A program made the translations under genes and the position numbers. DNA of 64,000 bases from Nitrospira sp. (lineage in GTDB: Bacteria > Nitrospirota > Nitrospiria > Nitrospirales > Nitrospiraceae): positions 124,001 to 188,000 of the forward strand of contig JACOEM010000007.1 of assembly GCA_024998565.1 (NCBI GenBank), given 5' to 3'. Under the pieces are notes generated by a model. That model worked only from the letters and a program-made list of their open reading frames with translations. It did no database searches and was not told the DNA's origin. The first letter of the stretch is position 1, and each line of letters begins with the position of its first letter. Below are positions 9,044 through 16,509 of this stretch, piece by piece.

Positions 9044-9185
9044 CGAACCAGACGGTTCGGTCCCGATGCGGGTTTCACGCCTCTCTTGCGGCCACTGAGG
9101 CAGAAGACTCCGTGGTCCTCCGCGTTTACAGTCCTTCGTGATCTCATCCGGAAGACATCCGTCCGGACCTGCCACGCGCGGACGT

Positions 9186-12100
9186 TCAACCTTGTGAAGG
9201 AGAGTGACGTGGCAGGACTTCCGGAAATGGCTCAGGTGCCGGCGCGGACTGTCGGACCGGAGCGGTCCTGGCGAAAAAAAGGTAGACCACCGGCACCAGG
9301 AAGAGGGTGAGGAGCGTTGAGACGACGAGCCCGTTGATCACGACCAGGCCGATGTGCCAGCGTCCGGCCGCGCCGGCGCCCGTCGCCATCGCCAAGGGCA
9401 GCGCGGCCAGAATGGTGGACAGTGTCGTCATGACGATGGGTCGCAAGCGCAACACGGCGGCCTCGACGATGGCAGCGCGCGGAGTTTTTCCCTCCTGGCA
9501 CAGCTGGTTGGCAAATTCGACGATGAGGATGGCGTTTTTGGTGACGAGGCCGATCAGAATCATCAACCCGATCTCACTATAGATGTTCAAGGTGCCGCGG
9601 AACAGCAGCAGCGCCAGCAGTGCGCCGGCCAGCGCCGGGGGAACCGAAACGAGGACGGTGATCGGATGGCGGAAGCTCTCGAACTGCGCGGCCAGGATGA
9701 GGTAGACGACAAGCAGGGCCAGGAGAAACGTGAGATGCAGATTGCCCGACGACTCCTTGAACTCTTTCGTTTCTCCCGCATAACTGATGGTTGCACCGGG
9801 AAGCAGGTGCTTGCGGATCGTCTGTTCCAATAACTCGACGGACCGGCTGAGCGTCGAATCGGCTCCCACTCCCGCGCTGATCGTGACGGCCCTCAGTTTC
9901 TCGTAATGGTTCAGCTGTTTCGGGGCCACGGTTTCCCGCAACGTGACGACATTGCTCAGGGGAATCAAATCCCCCTGGGTCCCACGGACGTGTAGCCCGT
10001 CGATATCCGATCTGGTGCCGCGTTGATGGGGCCGCGTTTGCATGATGACGGGATACTCTTTGCCTTCGCGCATGAACATGGAGGCCTTTCTCCCGCCGAG
10101 GAACACTTCCAACGTCCTGCCGATCGTCTCGATCGGAATGCCCAGGTCCGCGGCCTTGTCGCGGTTGATCTCCACCCGGAGTTCCGGTTTGTTCAAATCC
10201 AAATCGCTCTCGACATTGACCACCTCCTGGTTTCCGGTGAGGTCATGCCGGATCTGTGTCACGATCTTGTCCAACACCTCGTAGGAGGGGCCGCGAACCA
10301 CCAACTGCACCGACGTTTTGCTGTCTTCCTGATTAAACGGTGGCGGATTGAGAGCAAAGACCGTGGCACCGGGGATGGCGGAGAGGGCAGGTTGCACGTC
10401 ATCGACGATCTCCTGCTGGCCGCGGTTGCGATCGGACCAATCCTTGAGCGTCACCCAGGTCACGGCCCGGTTCACCAGGGTCGGCCTCCAGCCTCGCGCG
10501 ACCACCGTATAGTAGGAATCCATTTCGGGGATCCGTGCGACGGTGCCCTCGGTGTCCCTGGCGTACCGGTCTGTGTAGTCGAGCGTGGATCCCTCCGGCG
10601 CGCTGACGTGGACGGCAAACCAACCGGTATCTTCAAGGGGCGCCAGTTCGCTCGGGAGTCCCAACATAAGGGCCGCGCTGACGATCAGTGACAAGACCGC
10701 CCCGCTGAAGATGGTCGAGGGCCTTTCCAACGCGATCTCCAGGGCGAGACGATATCGATGGGTGAGCCAGCGGAGCCAGGCGGAGGCGTCCAGCGCGGAG
10801 CCTCGCGCCGGGGACGCGGTTCCCCCGGTCTTGCCCAGCAAGCGCGCGCACATGGCCGGAGTGAGGGTGAGCGCGATAAACCCTGAGAGGAGCACCGAGC
10901 CTGCGACGGCGATGCCCAGTTCGGCAAACAGGCGACCGACGATACCCGGAAGAAATATGATCGGAAAGAAGACCGCCGCAAGCGTGAGGGTCGTTGAGAT
11001 GACCGCAAACCCGATTTCCCGGCTGCCTTCGATTGCGGCTTGCGTCGGGCTCAACCCCTGTTCAATGCGGCGGTAGACGTTTTCCACCACGACGATGGCG
11101 TCGTCTACCACCAATCCGATGGCCAGCACGAATCCCAACAGGGTGATCGTATTGATCGAGCTGCCGGTCATCTGCATGATCACGAAAGTGCCCAGGATGG
11201 AGCCTGGAATGGCGACGGCGGGGATGAGTGTGGCGCGGGCGCTGCGCAAGAACAGGAACACTACCAGCACGACGAGCAGCACGGACAGGCCGACGGCCTC
11301 GTACACTTCATGCAGCGACCGCTCGATGTAGATCGAGCTGTCGAACGCCGTGACGAGCTGCATCCCTTCCGGCAGCAACGCCTCCATGGCCGGGATGGTG
11401 CGCTTGACGGCGCGTGCCGCTTCGAGCGTATTCGCCTTCGACTGTTTCATGATGCCGAGGCCGATGGCGGGTTTGCCGTTCACGCGCACGAGTTTCCGAT
11501 CGTCTTCCGGGCCGATCTCCGCGGCACCCACGTCCTGCAGCCGGACCGGATAGCCGTCCCGATAGGCCAGAATCAGTTGATTGAACTGCGCCGCTTTCTC
11601 CAGCCCTCCGCCCATGCGCACGCTGAACTCCCGCTGGGTGCTTTCGATCCGGCCGGTGGGCATGGAGACGTTTTGAGTCCGGAGCGCATCTTCGACGTCC
11701 TGTACGGTGAGGAGCCGCGAGGCAAGTCGGTCGGGATCCAGCCAGACACGCATCGCATATCGGCGTCCTCCGTCCAGCATGACGCTGGAGACGCCGGGCA
11801 GGGGCGCGAGTCGATCCTTCAGCTGCCGTTCTGCAAAGTCCGTCATTTCCAGTTCGGTGTGGCGGTCGCTGATCAGCGCCAGCCACATGATGCCGTCGGA
11901 GTCGCTGTCTTCCTTCATCACCAAGGGCGCTTCGATGCCCTGCGGAAGCAGGTATTGCACTCTCGTCACACGATCGCGCACGTCGTTGGCCGCCGCATCC
12001 AGGTTGCGCGTCAAGGAGAATTCGAGACCGATCGTGGAGAGTCCCTCACGACTGGTCGAGCGTAACGTCCGGAGCCCTTCCACGCCGCTGAGGGCATCCT

Positions 12101-12302
12101 CCAGCACCGAGGTGATATCCGTTTCCACCAATTGGGCGTCGGCGCTCGGATAGACGGTCATGACCGACACGATGGGGAAGGTGGTGTCGGGATACTCGCG
12201 GACCGGCAAGCGGGAATAGGAGAGCAGTCCGAAGAGCATCAGCAGGAGCGTCGCGACGGCGGCGAGGACGGGTCGCTCAATGGAGAGGGCGGAGAGTCTC
12301 AT
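9186..12302 (-). CDS. RND-family efflux pump, inner-membrane subunit (HAE-1 type)
   Basis: Proton-driven transporter of 1038 residues, the normal length of AcrB/MexF-like pumps. It starts MRLSALSIERP as these proteins do, has the periplasmic porter region between TM1 and TM2, and the proton-relay pair of aspartates in the TM4 motif GLVVDDAIVVVENVYR. The second half repeats the fold and ends with the usual GLVTKNAILIVEFAN helix. The adaptor gene lies 22 bases upstream on the same strand. No outer-membrane TolC-like gene is nearby. Because it follows the TonB/ExbBD/receptor genes on the same strand, siderophore export is possible, but multidrug or lipid export cannot be excluded. Confidence 0.95.
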   Translation of the reverse strand: MRLSALSIERPVLAAVATLLLMLFGLLSYSRLPVREYPDTTFPIVSVMTVYPSADAQLVETDITSVLEDALSGVEGLRTLRSTSREGLSTIGLEFSLTRNLDAAANDVRDRVTRVQYLLPQGIEAPLVMKEDSDSDGIMWLALISDRHTELEMTDFAERQLKDRLAPLPGVSSVMLDGGRRYAMRVWLDPDRLASRLLTVQDVEDALRTQNVSMPTGRIESTQREFSVRMGGGLEKAAQFNQLILAYRDGYPVRLQDVGAAEIGPEDDRKLVRVNGKPAIGLGIMKQSKANTLEAARAVKRTIPAMEALLPEGMQLVTAFDSSIYIERSLHEVYEAVGLSVLLVVLVVFLFLRSARATLIPAVAIPGSILGTFVIMQMTGSSINTITLLGFVLAIGLVVDDAIVVVENVYRRIEQGLSPTQAAIEGSREIGFAVISTTLTLAAVFFPIIFLPGIVGRLFAELGIAVAGSVLLSGFIALTLTPAMCARLLGKTGGTASPARGSALDASAWLRWLTHRYRLALEIALERPSTIFSGAVLSLIVSAALMLGLPSELAPLEDTGWFAVHVSAPEGSTLDYTDRYARDTEGTVARIPEMDSYYTVVARGWRPTLVNRAVTWVTLKDWSDRNRGQQEIVDDVQPALSAIPGATVFALNPPPFNQEDSKTSVQLVVRGPSYEVLDKIVTQIRHDLTGNQEVVNVESDLDLNKPELRVEINRDKAADLGIPIETIGRTLEVFLGGRKASMFMREGKEYPVIMQTRPHQRGTRSDIDGLHVRGTQGDLIPLSNVVTLRETVAPKQLNHYEKLRAVTISAGVGADSTLSRSVELLEQTIRKHLLPGATISYAGETKEFKESSGNLHLTFLLALLVVYLILAAQFESFRHPITVLVSVPPALAGALLALLLFRGTLNIYSEIGLMILIGLVTKNAILIVEFANQLCQEGKTPRAAIVEAAVLRLRPIVMTTLSTILAALPLAMATGAGAAGRWHIGLVVINGLVVSTLLTLFLVPVVYLFFARTAPVRQSAPAPEPFPEVLPRHSPSQG

Positions 12303-12324
12303 GGGGAGGTCCGATAGGTTGTCG

Positions 12325-13404
12325 TTAGTGAGGCGACGAGGACAGGGCCAGAATGGAATCGCCGTTCTGCAGCTTGTGGTGGCCGACCCGGACCACCGTA
12401 TCTTGTTCCGTGAGTCCGTCCAGTACTTGCACGAAGCCCCTGGTGCGGGTGCCCAGCGTGACCTCTCGCTGTTGGGCGGTTCCGTCCTGGGCGAGGTAGA
12501 CGTAGGCCTTGTCCTGTTTCGGCATGACGGCCTCTTCCGGAATCAGCAGTGCCCGCTCTTCCTGTCCGAACGTGAGGAGGACTTGCGCGAACATGCCGGG
12601 TCTGAGCCGCAGCTGTGGATTCGGAATTCTCGCCCGCACCTGCACGGACCTCGTGCTCGGGTCGACCTGAGGATCGATCACGTACACCGTGCCGTGGAAT
12701 GTATCCCCCGGATAGGCGTCCGTGGTCAGTTCGAGGGACTGACCCGGTGCCAGATGGCGCAGCATGGTCTCCGGCACCTTGAAATCGATCTTCAAGGTGT
12801 CGAGATCTTCCAGGTTCACGAGATCCCGGCCGGCACCGACGAAGTCGCCGGGGGAGACGCGCCGGATGCCTGTCACGCCGGTGAAGGGAACGCGAATTTT
12901 CGTTTTGGCCAGTCTGGTCGCATAGAGCGCGTGGTTGGCTTGAGAGACTTGCAGCGCGCCGGCCACTTCATCGAGTTGCTGTTTCGTCACGTACCGCTTT
13001 CCGTCGAGGTCGAGTCGTTTGAGCCGTTCGTAGGTGAGGCGGCTGACTTTGAGTTGCGCCGCGGCTTGAGCCAGTTCCGCCTGGAGTTCCGAATCGTCCA
13101 TTTCGATGAGCAGTTGGTCTTTCTCCACCGTCTGACCTTCTTGAAACCAGACCTGGCGGATTCGTCCCGCGATTTCCGGACGGATCATGATGCTCTCATT
13201 GGCCCGCAAGGTGCCGACGGCTTTGATCGTGTGCCGGATCGCCTCGGCAGTGACCGGGGCGAGCACGACGGCCGTCCCTGCCGGCACGCTTTCGGTCACT
13301 TCTGAGGCAGGGACCGGAGTCAGCACGGTCCATTTCACGGCGAGCATCGCGGAGAGTGCGAGCAACGCGAAGATGACGAGGTAGGTGGTACGACGGAGCG
13401 TCAT
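12325..13404 (-). CDS. RND efflux periplasmic adaptor (membrane fusion protein)
   Basis: HlyD/AcrA-type adaptor of 359 residues that bridges the RND pump to an outer-membrane channel. It has an N-terminal membrane anchor (TTYLVIFALLALSAMLAV), the lipoyl-like half RPEIAGRIRQVWFQEGQTVEKDQLL, a short helical hairpin (about 110-160), the second lipoyl half with KIRVPFTGVTGIRRVSPGDFV, and the beta-barrel and membrane-proximal domains (LRPGMFAQVLL, ALLIPEEAVM). There is no lipobox, so it is probably anchored by the uncleaved helix. The pump gene follows after 22 bases. Confidence 0.93.
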   Translation of the reverse strand: MTLRRTTYLVIFALLALSAMLAVKWTVLTPVPASEVTESVPAGTAVVLAPVTAEAIRHTIKAVGTLRANESIMIRPEIAGRIRQVWFQEGQTVEKDQLLIEMDDSELQAELAQAAAQLKVSRLTYERLKRLDLDGKRYVTKQQLDEVAGALQVSQANHALYATRLAKTKIRVPFTGVTGIRRVSPGDFVGAGRDLVNLEDLDTLKIDFKVPETMLRHLAPGQSLELTTDAYPGDTFHGTVYVIDPQVDPSTRSVQVRARIPNPQLRLRPGMFAQVLLTFGQEERALLIPEEAVMPKQDKAYVYLAQDGTAQQREVTLGTRTRGFVQVLDGLTEQDTVVRVGHHKLQNGDSILALSSSPH

Positions 13405-13584
13405 GAGCGGTGTGGCTGGTCCTGGCTCCTACAGCGTGAAACGAGAGAATCGTCAAACGTACAACGTCAAACCAGAATCGTCACAAACGAGAAACTTGGC
13501 GCTTCATGGCATAGGCTGTTTTCTGCGGACGAGAGAGGAACGACGTTTCACGAACTATCGATCGGGAACGAGCCCCGGTGTTGT

Positions 13585-14040
13585 TTACTTAAACTCGAGC
13601 TTCTTGAGACCGTGGACCGGCAGTTCAACCTGTCCGAAATCCGAGTCGCCTTTGAAGCTGCCGTCGATCGCCAGGGGAAAGTCGCCCGTCTTGCCGTTGG
13701 TCAAGGTAATGTGGAGTGTCGGCAGCCCCTTGTCCGCTCCGGGAGTGACTTCGACCTGTTTGACGCCGTCGAACTTGATGTTCACCGTGGCGGTGCCGCG
13801 TTTCACCGGCAGGTGCTTCAATTCGTGGGGGATGAACGAGGTTTCGCTGACCTTTTCTTCCCAGTAAAAAAGCACATTCTTCAGGTCGGTTTGCATGTCT
13901 TTCGCATCGGTCACCAGCGCGTGAAACGGTTTATCGCCGTTCTGTTGCGCAGAAGCGGGCGCGGCGTTCCAGCAGAGAGAGGCGGCGACAGCGGCGGTAA
14001 CAACGAAGACTGATTGTAAGAGATGGCGGCGTGACAACAT
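13585..14040 (-). CDS. Exported protein of unknown function (Tat-like signal)
   Basis: Protein of 151 residues. The ATG at 14040 is chosen over 14064 because GGAGG lies 5 bases upstream and it brings the signal peptide to the N-terminus: MLSRRHLLQSVFVV has a twin-arginine-like SRRxLL motif followed by a hydrophobic core and ASAQQ cleavage site. The mature part is a soluble beta-rich domain with no cysteine and no motif I recognise. It follows tonB after 33 bases on the same strand and precedes the efflux genes, so it belongs to the iron-transport string by position; a periplasmic cofactor or substrate role is only a guess. Confidence 0.75.
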   Translation of the reverse strand: MLSRRHLLQSVFVVTAAVAASLCWNAAPASAQQNGDKPFHALVTDAKDMQTDLKNVLFYWEEKVSETSFIPHELKHLPVKRGTATVNIKFDGVKQVEVTPGADKGLPTLHITLTNGKTGDFPLAIDGSFKGDSDFGQVELPVHGLKKLEFK

Positions 14041-14073
14041 GAGTCCCTCCGATAGGTCGGTCAAGAATGGTGA

Positions 14074-15114
14074 TTATTCCATACGATATGAAAACGGCAG
14101 ATTGAGATGCACTTTCGATTGCGCCAATTGATGTTTCACCTGTAGGGGAAAGGCATTGCGCACCATGTCCAATGTGTGTCGATCCAGAATGCTGTGTCCG
14201 GAGCTTTCTTCCAGCACCAGATCAAGCAAATGGACCGCCGCTCCTCGCTGCTCGATCGTCAGGCGCAAAATGACGCGCCCTTCCCAATGGTTCCGTTTCG
14301 CCTCCGCCGGGTAGCGCTTGCGTTGCTCGACCGAAGACCAGACCGCCTGGCCAAGCCAGCCGAAGTCAGCTTGGGCCTCCGGACGGCCTTGCACCGCTCT
14401 CTGCTGCACGACCCGATGCTGTACCGATTGGATCTCGCGCTGGACGACGGCCTGTTGAATCTGTTGACGAGCTTCCACCGGTGCGGGTGCCGACTCGATC
14501 GCCGGGGTGTCGCTCACGACGGCGGCCGCCTGAGTGATGGGCTCTGCCTGTCGGCTGACCGGTTCGGCTGAAGCCACGGCTTGAGGCGCCGAGAACTGCT
14601 GTACGACCGGAGCCGATTCTTCGACTAGCGCGGTGCTTTCTACGACGGTCTGCACCACTTCAGACGTAGGACTGACCGCCTCCTGTATCGGCCGTGTGAC
14701 CGTTTCCACTTGCTGCTGGGTGACCTGTTGAATGGCCTGAGCGGTCTGCACAGGCATGCTCTCCTGGACCGGCTGGATCTGTTGAACCGGCTGCACCTCA
14801 CGGGTGGGCTGGACGGGCCGGACCACGGGCTGGGTCTTCACCGGTTGAACCTGCTTGGGGGTCGGCGGCGTGACCGGCTGCGGTGTGGGCGGTGGTTGCG
14901 ATTCGACGGGAGGGGGAGGAGCCGGTTCGGCCGCAGGAGGCGGAGACTGCACGACCGCGACATCCCACTTGAAGGTGGGCGGAGGCGGCGGAGGCAGTTC
15001 GGTGAGGAGCATCATGGCCATGCCCACGAAGAGGCCGTGCGTCGTCATGGAGAACGCCCAGCACAGCGAAGTACGTTGGCGCGGCGACGAGTCCCAGTGG
15101 GCTGTCAGGCTCAT
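14074..15114 (-). CDS. tonB: TonB-type energy transducer (first copy)
   Basis: Protein of 346 residues that carries proton-motive energy from ExbB-ExbD to outer-membrane receptors. One N-terminal membrane helix (about 18-40, AFSMTTHGLFVGMAMMLL) is followed by a long Pro/Gln/Val-rich periplasmic spacer with repeated PPP, QPV and VQP units, and a C-terminal TonB domain with SVEQRKRYPAEAKRNHWEG, VILRLTIEQ and SSGHSILD. The first codons overlap the stop of exbD (ATGA), so the two are translationally coupled. The spacer is longer than in E. coli TonB. A second, different tonB lies at 27.8-28.7 kb in the other receptor system. Confidence 0.93.
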   Translation of the reverse strand: MSLTAHWDSSPRQRTSLCWAFSMTTHGLFVGMAMMLLTELPPPPPPTFKWDVAVVQSPPPAAEPAPPPPVESQPPPTPQPVTPPTPKQVQPVKTQPVVRPVQPTREVQPVQQIQPVQESMPVQTAQAIQQVTQQQVETVTRPIQEAVSPTSEVVQTVVESTALVEESAPVVQQFSAPQAVASAEPVSRQAEPITQAAAVVSDTPAIESAPAPVEARQQIQQAVVQREIQSVQHRVVQQRAVQGRPEAQADFGWLGQAVWSSVEQRKRYPAEAKRNHWEGRVILRLTIEQRGAAVHLLDLVLEESSGHSILDRHTLDMVRNAFPLQVKHQLAQSKVHLNLPFSYRME

Positions 15115-15485
15115 GAACGTACCACCTCCAAGTTGACCTGCTGAAATCCAAGTCCGCGAATTTCATCGACCACAGCCACAAATCGATCCAGCACCGTCAC
15201 CCGGTCGGCGCGCACCAGCACGGAAGATTCGCGTGGATGAGGATTGAGCACGATCCGTAGTCCGTCGGGCGGCACCGGCTGGTCGTTCATGAAGAGCGAG
15301 CCTTCGGCCGTCAGGGTAATCACGAGCGGTACGTCCTTTCGGTCTCCGGATTCCTTGGCCTTGGCCAGTTGGACCGGTACCTGGCCGGTGGTGATAAAAG
15401 TCGCCGTGGTCAGGACGATCACCAGTAAGACCAACATGACGTCCACCAGAGGGATGACATTGATCTGGTCGATGTCACGTCCCAT
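15111..15485 (-). CDS. exbD: Biopolymer transport protein ExbD
   Basis: Inner-membrane partner of ExbB and TonB, 124 residues. The single N-terminal helix carries the essential aspartate (INVIPLVDVMLVLLVI, Asp15), followed by a periplasmic domain with LVITLTAEGSLFMNDQPV. The start overlaps the end of exbB by 11 bases and the end overlaps tonB by 4 bases, so the three genes are one translationally coupled unit. Confidence 0.95.
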   Translation of the reverse strand: MGRDIDQINVIPLVDVMLVLLVIVLTTATFITTGQVPVQLAKAKESGDRKDVPLVITLTAEGSLFMNDQPVPPDGLRIVLNPHPRESSVLVRADRVTVLDRFVAVVDEIRGLGFQQVNLEVVRS

Positions 15486-15900
15486 GTTGAACCTTGAACT
15501 GGGTGAGGAGTTCCGTGACGCGCCGACGAAGCACGTTGTTGAGAACGACGCAGGGAATCGCGACGAGTAGCCCGACCGCCGTGGCCTTGAGGGCGAGACT
15601 CAGTCCCACCATGATGGTCTGGACGGCCATGGCACCGGATGTGCCCATGGTATGGAACGTCAACATGATCCCGAGCACGGTCCCGAGCAGACCGATGTAG
15701 GGGGCGTTGGCCGCAACGGTGCCGATGACGACCAATCGTTTCGTGAGGGCTACTTCGAATTCCTGCTCCGAGCGGTATCGACGGAGATCGATGCGACGGT
15801 AGAAGACCCACCGTTCCACGGCAACCGCTATGGCCCACATGCTCAGGACTAAGAGCAGACCGATAATGCCGTAATCGACAAAACCTTTGAGACTCTCCAC
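15475..15900 (-). CDS. exbB: Biopolymer transport protein ExbB (compact form)
   Basis: MotA/TolQ/ExbB-family proton-channel subunit. I chose the GTG at 15900 (141 residues, starting VESLKGFVDYG) because AAGGGA lies about 8 bases upstream; an open frame continues to 16080 but its extra N-terminus is Arg/His-rich and unlike ExbB. Three membrane helices are visible: GIIGLLLVLSMWAIAVAV, NAPYIGLLGTVLGIMLTF and LALKATAVGLLVAIPCVV. The protein is shorter than the 244 residues of E. coli ExbB and resembles the compact ExbB forms known elsewhere. It is coupled to exbD. Confidence 0.93.
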   Translation of the reverse strand: MESLKGFVDYGIIGLLLVLSMWAIAVAVERWVFYRRIDLRRYRSEQEFEVALTKRLVVIGTVAANAPYIGLLGTVLGIMLTFHTMGTSGAMAVQTIMVGLSLALKATAVGLLVAIPCVVLNNVLRRRVTELLTQFKVQHGT

Positions 15901-16146
15901 GGAACCATCCCTTTCTGTTCGGCGACGTGTGATGGTCGTGAGGCCACATGGATGATGGACGCACAGACCCGTATACATACGACGTACGAGCCTGCCCATT
16001 CCGCACCCATGGGCGAAGTTTTTTATAGAATAGTGCCTTGCCTTGATGGTGCAGGCAGTTGGTGTCATATCTTGTAGCAATACTTTATGTTTTGAAGGGG
16101 CTGGTAGGATGATGGGTGGTAACTCTGCGCGTCCTCACGTCTGTTC

Positions 16147-16404
16147 TCAGTGTCGCGTCGAGGTGTCGGCCACGGCCTGCGGCCGGCGGTCTTCGACGTA
16201 GGCGTACCCTTTACCATGCATGCAGCCGCTCAGGTTGATGCCGCCTGCCAGGGTTTCTTTGTTATGTTCCTGCCCTGAGAGCACCTCAGCCTTGCAGTGT
16301 TCCCAGTCCTGTGCGGTTTGGTCTGCGGTATTCTCCGGATGAACCCACCGGCCTTCGACGCAGCCGGAGAGGAAGAGGAGAAGAATAGGCGCGAGGTAAT
16401 GCAT
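16147..16404 (-). CDS. Small lipoprotein
   Basis: Protein of 85 residues. The ATG at 16404 is preceded by AAAGGA at good distance; it gives the signal MHYLAPILLLFLSGC with the lipobox cysteine at residue 15. The mature part has three further cysteines' worth of conserved-looking positions (EHCKAEV, LSGCMHGKGY) and is otherwise unknown. It lies between a TonB-dependent receptor gene and exbB on the same strand; the hairpin at 16450-16489 separates it from the receptor. Confidence 0.75.
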   Translation of the reverse strand: MHYLAPILLLFLSGCVEGRWVHPENTADQTAQDWEHCKAEVLSGQEHNKETLAGGINLSGCMHGKGYAYVEDRRPQAVADTSTRH

Positions 16405-16449
16405 GGAATTCCTTTTGAGCGGTTCAGTGGTGGTGACTCTCAAGGGATT

Positions 16450-16489
16450 GCCGGGCGAATGACAGATCACTATCGGTTATTCGCCCGGC
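16450..16489 (-). terminator. Hairpin after first siderophore receptor
   Basis: GCCGGGCGAAT and ATTCGCCCGGC are perfect 11-bp inverted arms around an 18-base loop, 20 bases after the stop of the receptor on the minus strand. There is no clean U-run, but the position suggests transcription ending or mRNA protection behind the receptor. Confidence 0.6.
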
Positions 16490-16509
16490 TTCTTCTCGGC
16501 GGAAGTGCG

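Noticed and set aside
10023-12065. Long plus-strand frames inside the RND pump gene
   Set aside because: Shadows of the high-G+C minus-strand gene; His/Gln/Asp-rich translations with no known domain.
15475-16080. Long form of ExbB starting at 16080
   Set aside because: The first 60 codons are Cys/His/Arg-rich and unlike ExbB; GTG 15900 has a ribosome binding site and starts directly before the first helix.
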